From Dyadobacter sp. Leaf189 (GTDB lineage Bacteria > Bacteroidota > Bacteroidia > Cytophagales > Spirosomataceae): a stretch of 64,000 nt of DNA. The notes beneath the pieces are model-generated. The model did not search any database. It was given only the letters and a program-made list of their open reading frames with translations, and had not been told where the DNA came from. The stretch lies in the NCBI RefSeq assembly GCF_001424405.1, contig NZ_LMPS01000001.1, positions 106,549 through 170,548 of the forward strand, given 5' to 3'. Below are positions 34,334 to 41,995 of the stretch, piece by piece (within the stretch, counting starts at the first letter, position 1; the number at the start of each line of letters is the position of its first letter). The translations under genes were made by a program, and so were the position numbers.

Positions 34334-35683
34334 CTATTTAACTTCCATTTTTGACCAGTAAGGTTTCGATTCGTACCGGTTAGTATAAACACCGGTAACC
34401 GTATATTTCCCCACAGGCAGATCAGCCGGGAGCTTGTATTTGCCCAGGGGATAACTCACACCAGCTATTCCCCAGTAATAAACGACAAGTTCAGGAGCAA
34501 GATCAACCGTTTTGGCCGCCGATTTCAGGCGAAGTCGGGGAAGCCTGTTTACATCAAAATTGGTATTTCCTGATCCGTAATCGAGTGGCTGGGATTTGGT
34601 GTAGAATTCGTCACCTCTGTTAAGAGAAAGAGGTAAAGTATTTCGCTCATGCGTTTTTTCGATACTCCCTTTCCAAATTGTTTCCAGACAGTTCGTTTCG
34701 AAGTTGCCTACATAAACACTGTTCTTGCCAATCAGTTTGTCCTTTTCATAAAACGAAAGCAGGTACACACCCTCCTCTAAATTGGCCGGGATCTTGTCAA
34801 GCGAGATCTTGGAATGGTCATTCACCCGCATTGCGGCGGTCACTGGTTTTTCAAGAAAGTCGCTTGAAAAAGTCACAGTATACTTTCCTTCCGGGATAAA
34901 TATTCCGCCCGTGGCAGCAACGGTATCTTTCCTTGTATACTGAAATTTATAAGTCGGCCAAACAGTAACTATCGGCGTGTCGCGGATGAATTTGATTCCT
35001 TCAAAAACCACCGGTTCCTGATTATAAAACAAAATTTCCAGCCTGTACGGATCAGAGGTAAGCAGCGCTTCTGTCTTCTCCAATCCAATCCGACCTTCTA
35101 TATTATACACGACTGTTTCCGTCGAAAAGCCAGTTTTTGGATTGACAACTCTTAAAATAGGTCCGGCCTGGTTTGGACTGGAAGGAATACTGCCCACTTT
35201 GGCCTCAAACCGAAGCGGGAAGTTGATACCCTGCGCATTGATGGGCAATTCTTTACTAAGCAGGGTAATATTGGGTTTTCCGGAGAAATTAAAATATACA
35301 TTGAAGAAGAAGGTGCCGCGATTGGCTTTTTCGCGCAGCTCAAACATCAACGGACCGGCTCCCTGGTATGTGAACCTGATAATACTGTCTTTGGTAATTT
35401 CACCGTTCTGGTTTACCAGTCCGATGTTCGAATGCAGCGACAATTTAACTTCGGCCTGCTGCTCGCTGTAAGTGTCGGGCAGGCTCACCATATAGCTGTT
35501 GGAAGTAGAATCAAAAGTGATTTGCTGTGCACCTGTTACATTCAGACCTTTCAGGAATTCTCCTGCTTTCGTCGGATTTTCGGCTTGCGGCTCAGGCTTT
35601 GGACCAACTTCCGGGTCTTTATCTTTCTTACACCCTGAAATAAGTGCGACTAGCAGAAGTATCAGGTAAATGGACTTTTTCAT
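34334..35683 (-). CDS. large beta-rich lipoprotein of unknown function
   Basis: A 449-residue lipoprotein. The start at 35683 gives a good lipoprotein signal (MKKSIYLILLLVALISGC), unlike an ATG 12 codons earlier. The cysteine is followed by KKDKDPE, close to the lysine-acidic export motif that sends lipoproteins to the cell surface in Bacteroidota. A short Pro/Glu linker leads to what looks like three or four ~100-residue Ig-like beta domains (for example YMVSLPDTYSEQQAEVKLSL, EGKYTVTFSSDF, LPVGKYTVTGVYTNRYESKP). I recognise no enzymatic motif. It could be a surface binding or adhesion protein. It is not obviously paired with an outer-membrane SusC/SusD system in this window. Confidence 0.75.
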   Translation of the reverse strand: MKKSIYLILLLVALISGCKKDKDPEVGPKPEPQAENPTKAGEFLKGLNVTGAQQITFDSTSNSYMVSLPDTYSEQQAEVKLSLHSNIGLVNQNGEITKDSIIRFTYQGAGPLMFELREKANRGTFFFNVYFNFSGKPNITLLSKELPINAQGINFPLRFEAKVGSIPSSPNQAGPILRVVNPKTGFSTETVVYNIEGRIGLEKTEALLTSDPYRLEILFYNQEPVVFEGIKFIRDTPIVTVWPTYKFQYTRKDTVAATGGIFIPEGKYTVTFSSDFLEKPVTAAMRVNDHSKISLDKIPANLEEGVYLLSFYEKDKLIGKNSVYVGNFETNCLETIWKGSIEKTHERNTLPLSLNRGDEFYTKSQPLDYGSGNTNFDVNRLPRLRLKSAAKTVDLAPELVVYYWGIAGVSYPLGKYKLPADLPVGKYTVTGVYTNRYESKPYWSKMEVK

Positions 35684-35793
35684 GGCAAATTCGAATAAAC
35701 AAATGGTTACTCTGTTCATCCGAATTTAAGTCTTATTGCAGACAAATTGCAATTAATCATCAACAATCTATAAGCCCGTCCGCCCGCATTCCA

Positions 35794-37560
35794 TCAGTAC
35801 CCGACGCTTGTATCGTCGCCCCGGGGATCCGAGCCGCCTTCAAGCGTTCCGTCGGGTAAGACAAGAATGCAGTCCATGCGGCCGATTGTATTTCTTTGTT
35901 GTTCAAGAATATATCCTTTATCCTGTAACTTTTTGATTGCTCCTTCTGAAAATGCATTGGCTTCAAATGTTGTCTTGTCGGGAAGCCACTGATGGTGAAA
36001 TTTCAATGCATTCACCGATTGCTGCATTGTCATTCCATGTTCGAGCACGTTCAAAACGGTCTGGTACACAGAAGTAATGATGGTCGAACCTCCGGGAGTA
36101 CCTACCACCATGAAAAGCTTACCATCTTTTTCGAGGATAGTCGGCGTCATGGAGGAAAGCATTCGCTTACCTGGCGAAATTGCATTGGCTTTATTTCCAA
36201 TAAGTCCGTACATATTCGGCGCACCGGCTTTGATACTGAAATCGTCCATTTCATTGTTCATGAAAAATCCGGCGCCTTTGATTACAACGCGGCTCCCGTA
36301 ACCTCCATTCAATGTAGTAGTGAGCGAAACTGCGTTTCCCTCTTTGTCCACAACCGAAAAATGCGTGGTTTCCAGACTTTCATATCCCGGAAAAGTACCG
36401 CCTTGAATATCCTTGCTGTCGGTTGCTTTATTCCAGTTGAAATCTGCCCAGCGACCAGCCAGGTATGCTTTGTTCATCAGCGTCTCCTGCGGCACTTTCA
36501 CGAAATCGGGATCACCCAGGAACTTGGCCCTGTCAGCATAAACGCGCCTTTCGGCTTCAATCATCACCTGAATGGTTGAATCAGCATGCCAGCCCCATTT
36601 CCTTAACGGAAACTGTTCGGTAAGGCGCATTAACTGCACCAGTGCAATTCCGCCACTCGAAGGCGGCGCCATGGTGATCACTCTATAGTGTTTATAGCTC
36701 TCAGCTATGGTTTCCCTCCATTCCGCATTATAGTCAGCAAGGTCTTTTTTGCTGATTATCCCTTCCCCATTCCGGTTTATGTCTTTGACAAGCAGCCGGG
36801 CTGTTTTGCCTTTGTAAAAACCATCACGCCCTTTTTTCTGGATCCTTTTCAAAACCTTTCCCAGATCCTTCTGAACAAGAATATCGCCCGCAGCCCATTC
36901 CTTTCCGCCCGGATGAATAAAGTAGCCGGTACCTGGATTGAGCGTTTCGACATCTTTTCGCACTGCATTTAATCCACGTGCTTCCCGCTCTGTCTGCACC
37001 ACGCCATTCATCGCCAGGTCTATTGCGGGCTGTAAAACCTGCTTCCATGAAAGTTTACCATGTTTTGCATGCACTTCTGTCATTCCCGCTACGGATCCCG
37101 GCACACCGGAAGCAAGTCGGCCCAGAGTACTTGCTTTTGGAATGATGTTTCCGTCTTTGTCGAGGTACATATCTGCGTGCCCTTTTGCCGGCGCTTTTTC
37201 ACGAAAATCGATGCTGTAACTCTTCCCGCTCTTGTCGCGCAGCACCAGAAATCCACCGCCGCCGAGGTTACCTGCGGAAGGGTGCACGACCGCCAATGCA
37301 AACTGCACAGCCACTGCCGCATCAACCGCATTTCCTCCTGCTTTCAATATCTCAACTCCCACCTTTGAAGCTTCGGGATGTGCGGATGCAACCATGCCAT
37401 TTTTGGCGAAAACACCCTGCCTGTCGCTGAAATAAGGTTTTTGATTTGGATCGTCGGAAAGGAACTGGTAAAAGCCGGTGGATTCCTGAACAGGTTTCTG
37501 GGCAGATGCAAGCCACGGAATGCAACAGAAAATAATGAAGAATGTGTAGTGTTTTTGCAT
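35794..37560 (-). CDS. ggt: gamma-glutamyltranspeptidase
   Basis: A 588-residue exported N-terminal-nucleophile hydrolase that transfers or hydrolyses the gamma-glutamyl group of glutathione and related peptides. Signal peptide about 1-20 (ending ASAQ). The precursor is autocleaved before Thr398 in LETTHFSVVDKEGNAVS. The large subunit shows GGNAVDAAVAVQFALAVVHP and GGGGFLVLRDK near the N-terminus, and the small subunit carries MLSSMTPTILEKDGK and VGTPGGSTIITS, the loop that binds the glutamyl carboxylate. Periplasmic or secreted. It stands alone, leftward, 233 bp beyond the upstream ABC permease's opposite-strand start region. Confidence 0.93.
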   Translation of the reverse strand: MQKHYTFFIIFCCIPWLASAQKPVQESTGFYQFLSDDPNQKPYFSDRQGVFAKNGMVASAHPEASKVGVEILKAGGNAVDAAVAVQFALAVVHPSAGNLGGGGFLVLRDKSGKSYSIDFREKAPAKGHADMYLDKDGNIIPKASTLGRLASGVPGSVAGMTEVHAKHGKLSWKQVLQPAIDLAMNGVVQTEREARGLNAVRKDVETLNPGTGYFIHPGGKEWAAGDILVQKDLGKVLKRIQKKGRDGFYKGKTARLLVKDINRNGEGIISKKDLADYNAEWRETIAESYKHYRVITMAPPSSGGIALVQLMRLTEQFPLRKWGWHADSTIQVMIEAERRVYADRAKFLGDPDFVKVPQETLMNKAYLAGRWADFNWNKATDSKDIQGGTFPGYESLETTHFSVVDKEGNAVSLTTTLNGGYGSRVVIKGAGFFMNNEMDDFSIKAGAPNMYGLIGNKANAISPGKRMLSSMTPTILEKDGKLFMVVGTPGGSTIITSVYQTVLNVLEHGMTMQQSVNALKFHHQWLPDKTTFEANAFSEGAIKKLQDKGYILEQQRNTIGRMDCILVLPDGTLEGGSDPRGDDTSVGY

Positions 37561-37688
37561 AACAGGAGTGTAAGGTTAGTGTTGTAAGATATCAAATCAG
37601 ACCGTTTTTCTTACCTTTTGTAACAATTTATTTCAGGATCAGAGGCTTAACCGTTAACTTTTGAATTGAATATGTCCCGACTGTGATT

Positions 37689-38930
37689 ATGAAATTTTTA
37701 CGACAGGTTTTAGAAAGTCTCAGATTTGCCTGGCAAGCGCTAAAGTCTAATATTACGCGCACAATCCTTTCCCTGCTCGGTGTTACAGTCGGCATTTTCG
37801 CCATTGTTGCCGTCTTTACCATTGTTGATTCCTTGGAAAGAAGCATCAAGGACAGCATGAGTTTCATTGGCGATAAAGTGATTTATGTTCAAAAATGGCC
37901 CTGGGGTTTTGGAGGTGAATATCAATGGTGGAAATACTTTCAGTGGCCGGAGCCCACTTATGCCGAATACAAATATCTATACGAAAACCTCGAAAGTGCC
38001 AGCGCAGTTGCCGTGATGGATTTCAAGGGAAATACAACTCTTAAAAACGGCTCAAACAGCATCACAGCTCAAATCCAGGGCGTTTCCTTCGAGTACAATC
38101 AGATCTCCGAAATTCCGATCGCGACAGGCCGCTACTTCATTCCGCTGGAAACAAGCAATGCAAGGAATGTCGCCGTGGTAGGTGCGGATATCGCCTCTGC
38201 CTTGTATCCGGGACAGGATGCGATCGGGAAACCTTTCAAGTTGGCCGGTAATAAATTCACGATTGTTGGGGTACAGGTGAAAAAAGGAGAGAGTCTGGTC
38301 GATTTTGGCGGTAGTCCCGATAAGAACTGCATTATCCCTTTTACTGCATTTTCAAAGTTATTCCAGTCAGGCCGCAGGAGTGCTGATATAGTTGTCAAAG
38401 GCTTCCCGGAAGATGAGGGAATGCAGGAAGTCGAAGCTGAGATAACCGGCTTAATGCGCACCAAACGCGGTATAAAGCCCCGTGAAGGAAACAACTTCTC
38501 ACTCAATCGTCCCGAGGCGGCAGCACAGGCAATTGCCGGCTTGTTCGCTGTGTTAACGATCGCGGGCTGGGTGATAGGCAGCTTCTCCATTCTGGTAGGA
38601 GGCTTCGGGATTGCAAACATCATGTTTGTTTCGGTAAAAGAAAGGACAAATCTGATCGGTATCCAGAAATCACTTGGCGCGAAAAACTATTCCATTCTTT
38701 TTCAGTTTCTTTTTGAGGCGGTTATGCTCAGTCTGGTAGGCGGATTGGTAGGGATATTCCTGGTTTACCTGATGTCTTTTGTACCAATGGGTTCGCTGGA
38801 AATCCTGCTTACACCGGGTAATATCCTGCTCGGGCTTACCGTATCCAGTGTTATCGGCGTGCTTTCAGGGATCATTCCCGCGATGCTTGCCGCCAGAATG
38901 GACCCCGTTATTGCAATCCGCGCGAAATAA
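37689..38930 (+). CDS. MacB-type ABC transporter permease
   Basis: A 413-residue inner-membrane protein of the MacB/FtsX exporter type: one membrane segment near the N-terminus (LSLLGVTVGIFAIVAVFTIV, about 28-48), a large periplasmic MacB-PCD domain (about 50-275) and three C-terminal membrane helices (about 280-410) holding the FtsX core with RTNLIGIQKSLGAKNYSILF. The partner ATPase is not encoded beside it, so it must pair with one made elsewhere. MacB-type systems push out lipoproteins, peptides or lipid-like substrates by mechanotransmission; the substrate is unknown here. A GTG two codons earlier is a less likely start. Confidence 0.9.
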   Translation: MKFLRQVLESLRFAWQALKSNITRTILSLLGVTVGIFAIVAVFTIVDSLERSIKDSMSFIGDKVIYVQKWPWGFGGEYQWWKYFQWPEPTYAEYKYLYENLESASAVAVMDFKGNTTLKNGSNSITAQIQGVSFEYNQISEIPIATGRYFIPLETSNARNVAVVGADIASALYPGQDAIGKPFKLAGNKFTIVGVQVKKGESLVDFGGSPDKNCIIPFTAFSKLFQSGRRSADIVVKGFPEDEGMQEVEAEITGLMRTKRGIKPREGNNFSLNRPEAAAQAIAGLFAVLTIAGWVIGSFSILVGGFGIANIMFVSVKERTNLIGIQKSLGAKNYSILFQFLFEAVMLSLVGGLVGIFLVYLMSFVPMGSLEILLTPGNILLGLTVSSVIGVLSGIIPAMLAARMDPVIAIRAK

Positions 38931-38991
38931 TAGGAAAAATCAAACCGTTTTCCGAAGTTAGCTTTCATCATAAACACTGAATTTCACACTT

Positions 38992-39444
38992 ATGCGTAAA
39001 TGGGTCATATTCGCGATTTTTCTCGCGATTATCTTTGGAATCTTATACTATCTCACGTTCGGATATTACAGCGAAGGCAAAAGGGGCGGTTTTATTACCA
39101 AGCTCAGCAACAAAGGATATTTGTTCAAAACTTATGAAGGCGAACTTAGAATGGGCGGGCTTTACGAGGGCGACGGAACAATGAACTCGTCGGAATGGGT
39201 CTTTTCTGTAAGCGGGAAGAATAAGGATGCGATTGCAAAACTCGAAGAAGCGATCAAAAATGGTCACCGCGTGTCGCTGACCTACGAAGAGAAATTTTTT
39301 ACGCTTCCCTGGAATGGGGATACCAAATATTTTGTGACGAATGTTGAGGTGCTGGGCGGCTCGAGACCTGCTTTGCCAGACAATCAGCCGCAGACGGAAC
39401 CGCTGCCTTCGCCTACTGAAATCGATACCAACGAAGTACTTTAA
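38992..39444 (+). CDS. conserved single-pass membrane protein of unknown function
   Basis: A 150-residue protein with one N-terminal membrane helix (WVIFAIFLAIIFGILYYL, about 4-21) and a soluble exported domain: YYSEGKRGGFITKLSNKGYLFKTYEGEL in two parts, WVFSVSGKNKDAIAKLEEA, and VSLTYEEKFFTLPW, ending with a Pro-rich tail. The domain is predicted to be mostly beta. Homologues in Bacteroidota are sometimes labelled '6-phosphogluconate dehydrogenase', but no Rossmann motif or dehydrogenase feature is present, so I reject that name. The function is unknown. It follows the ABC permease gene by 61 bp and may be co-transcribed with it. Confidence 0.75.
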   Translation: MRKWVIFAIFLAIIFGILYYLTFGYYSEGKRGGFITKLSNKGYLFKTYEGELRMGGLYEGDGTMNSSEWVFSVSGKNKDAIAKLEEAIKNGHRVSLTYEEKFFTLPWNGDTKYFVTNVEVLGGSRPALPDNQPQTEPLPSPTEIDTNEVL

Positions 39445-39447
39445 TGC

Positions 39448-39475
39448 AAAGCCGGACTAGCCTCCGGCTTTTTTT
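39448..39475 (+). terminator. terminator overlapping the 3' end of the SUI1-like gene
   Basis: An 8-bp stem (AAAGCCGG / CCGGCTTT) with an 8-base loop and a run of seven T. It lies 3 bp after the membrane-protein stop codon; the hairpin spans the stop and final codons of the converging SUI1-like gene. Confidence 0.8.
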
Positions 39476-39789
39476 GCTTTATATCCTTTGCTGGTCAGCC
39501 AGGTGATTACCTTGTCGCGGTGGTCGCCCTGGATCTGCACTTCGTGGTCCTTTACTGTCCCGCCGCTTCCGCAGAGGTTTTTGAGCAGCTTGCCCAAAGC
39601 TTCCAGGTCCGATACTTTGCCTGTATAACCTTTTATCACCGTACTTACCTTTCCCCCGCCCTTTCTTTCCAGCCAAACCCGCAGGTCCTGCTGATTCGGC
39701 GGCAAAGTCTCAGCTTCATCGTCGGCATCATTAAACTCGAAATCGGGATTGGTTGAATAGATGATCCCGGAGCGGTTCTTTTTTGACAT
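39457..39789 (-). CDS. SUI1/eIF1-like translation factor (YciH family)
   Basis: A 110-residue protein with an extended acidic N-terminus (about 1-35) and a C-terminal SUI1 domain: VWLERKGGGKVSTVIKGYTG, LLKNLCGSGGTVKDHEVQIQGDH in two parts, and a lysine-rich end. In E. coli the relative YciH acts on start-site selection and as a stress-time translation inhibitor. In Bacteroidota, where Shine-Dalgarno pairing is largely unused, an eIF1-like protein is interesting for initiation fidelity, though this is inference. It precedes the lipid kinase gene in opposite reading order: the kinase gene lies 33 bp upstream on the same strand and may share the transcript. Confidence 0.9.
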   Translation of the reverse strand: MSKKNRSGIIYSTNPDFEFNDADDEAETLPPNQQDLRVWLERKGGGKVSTVIKGYTGKVSDLEALGKLLKNLCGSGGTVKDHEVQIQGDHRDKVITWLTSKGYKAKKAGG

Positions 39790-39822
39790 TTTTAAAACTG
39801 TATTCCTGTTTGTAATGTGAAT

Positions 39823-40698
39823 TTAAACAATCACGCGCAGACTTTCAGGTTTGATACTGACTTCAATGCGCGCAGTTGTTAGCTGCAGGGGCTCGCCATC
39901 GTAGTGGATCAGCGGCGGCGCTTCGGTCTCGATCACGGCGTGCGTTGCACTTTGATAATCGATAAAACGCGACGCCTTCATTTGTTTGGTAAAAAGCTGG
40001 TATGCGAGCGAAGTACCATACCATTTTGGAAAAGGTTTGATCGTGCAGATATCGAGCATTCCATCCTGCAAGTTAGCCTGCGGAGCTACCCAGGCATTAT
40101 TTCCAAACTGACCTGCATTGGCAAACGAGATGGAGAATGCATTGGTCTTTACACCATTCAGCTTGAAGCTCTGCGGCTTGTAATGCCAGTAGGAGCGGAA
40201 CGAAACATTGACATAAGTAGCCAGTCCGCGCACTTTCTGCTGACTGAAAAGGTGACCAACGTACGCGTCAAAGCCCATCCCCGCCGTGCAGAAGAAGGGA
40301 ATGTCGTTGAGTGTTGCCGTATCTATTGTAACCTGCTTGCCCGAAAAAAGCTTGTACAGCGATTGGTCCAGCGAAATCGGAATCCCTAAATGCCTGGCCA
40401 GCCCGTTTCCCGAACCCAGCGGAATGATACCAACCGGCGTTTTGCTACCTACAAGCGGCTGCGCGATTTCGTTAATGGTACCATCTCCCCCCACTGCCAC
40501 AATACCAGCCCAATCCTGCCGGTTAACGTGTTCTTTCACAAGCTGCGTAGCATGCGCCCGGCCTTCGGTAAAAAGAATTTCTGCATTACAATCATTTTTG
40601 TCCGCGATAGACTGAATGCGGGAAGTAATGAAGTCAGTTCTTTTGCCGGTTGAAGTACCCGAGTTTGGATTGAGGATAAAGAGAAAGGAGCGAGCCAC
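39823..40698 (-). CDS. diacylglycerol kinase-family lipid kinase (YegS/DagK type)
   Basis: A 291-residue cytoplasmic or membrane-peripheral lipid kinase. The DAGK catalytic domain is plain: NPNSGTSTGKRTDFI at the N-terminus, VAVGGDGTINEIAQPL (the GGDGT nucleotide-binding loop), and IPLGSGNGLARHLGI. The C-terminal half forms the beta-sandwich domain (DGEPLQLTTARIEVSI near the end). The family phosphorylates diacylglycerol, sphingoid bases or related lipids. Bacteroidota can make sphingolipids, so a sphingoid substrate cannot be excluded. The start is a GTG three bases after the stop of a 39-codon membrane-protein gene, implying coupling. Confidence 0.9.
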   Translation of the reverse strand: MARSFLFILNPNSGTSTGKRTDFITSRIQSIADKNDCNAEILFTEGRAHATQLVKEHVNRQDWAGIVAVGGDGTINEIAQPLVGSKTPVGIIPLGSGNGLARHLGIPISLDQSLYKLFSGKQVTIDTATLNDIPFFCTAGMGFDAYVGHLFSQQKVRGLATYVNVSFRSYWHYKPQSFKLNGVKTNAFSISFANAGQFGNNAWVAPQANLQDGMLDICTIKPFPKWYGTSLAYQLFTKQMKASRFIDYQSATHAVIETEAPPLIHYDGEPLQLTTARIEVSIKPESLRVIV

Positions 40699-40701
40699 TG
40701 A

Positions 40702-40821
40702 TCAGGCGAAGAATAAGAAAAGTATGAGTAGAAAAACGATAATGAACAGGTAGTAAATACCATCGATAAACGGATATTTCTGCCTGTCAATCTTGCTGAA
40801 AAGATCATTGAACTTTCCCAT
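40702..40821 (-). CDS. 39-residue membrane mini-protein upstream of the lipid kinase
   Basis: A short frame on the minus strand, ATG at 40821 to TGA at 40702. The peptide begins MGKFNDLFSKIDRQKYPFI and continues as one strongly hydrophobic helix of about 17 residues (YYLFIIVFLLILFLFF region). An AGGA lies just before the ATG. Its stop codon is 3 bp before the lipid kinase GTG, so translation is probably coupled. A positive amphipathic head plus one membrane helix fits a small anchor or regulator of the kinase, but this is inference. It is too short for most automatic gene calls; conservation would decide whether it is real. Confidence 0.6.
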   Translation of the reverse strand: MGKFNDLFSKIDRQKYPFIDGIYYLFIIVFLLILFLFFA

Positions 40822-40923
40822 TCCTGCGAATTACTGTCGTGTAAATGCTGTTAGTCCCGGCCAATCAAATCTTTCATTATATTGGAAGACCGAATGACTG
40901 TTTTACAAAAATCTGCAAAAAAT

Positions 40924-41358
40924 ATGAGAAACTGGCTTTTTACCCTCATCCTGCTTGCTACCTGCACCTTCGCATTCGCCCAGTCGGACAAGGACAAGGA
41001 AGAAGTGCTGGCGATACTCCGGCAGCAGGAGGCGGACTGGAATCAGGGAAATATCAAATCCTTCATGAATGGATACTGGAATTCTGACTCGCTGATGTTT
41101 GTGGGAAAAGCAGGTATTACTTACGGGTACAAAGCAACCTACGAGCGCTATATGAAGAGTTATCCCGACAATGCAACAATGGGAAAGCTGAAATTTACAT
41201 TCCTGAATTTCTCCTTTCCAGGCCCGGGTGTAGCATTTGTTGTAGGTAAATTCCATTTGACCCGACCAGAAAAAGGCGATCTGGAAGGACACTACACTTT
41301 ACTTTTCAAGAAAATAAAGGGGAAATGGCTGATCATCTGCGATCATACCAGTGGCTAA
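40924..41358 (+). CDS. exported NTF2-like (DUF4440) protein
   Basis: A 144-residue protein with a signal peptide (MRNWLFTLILLATCTFAFA, cut before QSDKDK), so periplasmic or secreted. The mature part is an NTF2-like/DUF4440 fold: KEEVLAILRQQEADWNQGNI helix, FMNGYWNSDSLMFVGKAG, then strands ending LLFKKIKGKWLIICDHTS. Such domains often bind small ligands or act as isomerase-like enzymes, but no catalytic residues stand out. The ATG at 40924 is chosen because it opens the signal peptide; 14 codons upstream in frame are not needed. It shares a terminator with the convergent lipocalin-like gene. Confidence 0.85.
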   Translation: MRNWLFTLILLATCTFAFAQSDKDKEEVLAILRQQEADWNQGNIKSFMNGYWNSDSLMFVGKAGITYGYKATYERYMKSYPDNATMGKLKFTFLNFSFPGPGVAFVVGKFHLTRPEKGDLEGHYTLLFKKIKGKWLIICDHTSG

Positions 41359-41360
41359 AA

Positions 41361-41394
41361 ACAAGAAAGCCGGGTTGATGCCCGGCTTTCTTGT
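41361..41394. terminator. bidirectional terminator between the NTF2-like and lipocalin-like genes
   Basis: A perfect 14-bp stem (ACAAGAAAGCCGGG / CCCGGCTTTCTTGT) with a 6-base loop, located between converging stop codons at 41358 and 41409. Confidence 0.8.
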
Positions 41395-41408
41395 TAGATA
41401 TCGGTCGC

Positions 41409-41891
41409 CTATACTCTTTTGAAAATAAGCAATGCATTCACAGGAGGCTTGGTGGTATCTGTGTTTGTGTTCACCACCACAGTCAGGTCTGTTTGTGTTT
41501 GCGTGATCTTGAATTCTTCCGAGTTACTTCCCTCAGTCAATGTAAGTTTATCGCCATTTACCTTCCATTTGGCATTGGTACCTACGGGAACGAGCGTACC
41601 TATTGCAGTTACCGCCACCGGGCAATCAGCCGTTGCGATGGTGTTGTTGGCATTGAAGGTCAATTTCATCTCGAAAATACACGGAACTACCGCCTTGATC
41701 TGCTCAATGTTTCCAATAGGAGGAGCGCCCGGCTCGGGAGTAATCGCAGTCAGCTGCCAGGTACCTACAATCGGATTATTATCGAGCGGCTCGGCATCGG
41801 GCTCTTTGTCGTCTTTACAGGCAGCTACTATCAAAGCCATCGCGAGCAGCATCGCATAGAGAGACCTGGTTGCGTAATGAGTGATTTTCAT
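41409..41891 (-). CDS. lipocalin-like lipoprotein, probably surface exposed
   Basis: A 160-residue lipoprotein. The ATG at 41891 gives a good signal with lipobox IVAAC; a start 17 codons earlier is possible but less natural. The cysteine is followed by KDDKEPDAEP, which matches the K-(D/E)-(D/E) lipoprotein export signal described for surface lipoproteins in Bacteroidota. The mature part is a small beta-barrel: NPIVGTWQLTAITPEPG (the G-x-W of lipocalin-type folds), MKLTFNANNTIATADC, KWKVNGDKLTLTEG and LLIFKRV. Ligand unknown. It is transcribed alone and converges on the NTF2-like gene. Confidence 0.8.
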   Translation of the reverse strand: MKITHYATRSLYAMLLAMALIVAACKDDKEPDAEPLDNNPIVGTWQLTAITPEPGAPPIGNIEQIKAVVPCIFEMKLTFNANNTIATADCPVAVTAIGTLVPVGTNAKWKVNGDKLTLTEGSNSEEFKITQTQTDLTVVVNTNTDTTKPPVNALLIFKRV

Positions 41892-41995
41892 GGATTTTGG
41901 AATTAATGTGATCAGTTGGGAAATGGTAAGTTTAACGTTCAAACCTACCTTAAAAATGCTTCCGGCGAAAAACTTTTAGCGGTGAAGCGGAAGAA

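Noticed and set aside
38992..39444. The name '6-phosphogluconate dehydrogenase' used for similar proteins
   Set aside because: The protein is 150 residues with one membrane helix and lacks a dinucleotide-binding motif and catalytic residues.
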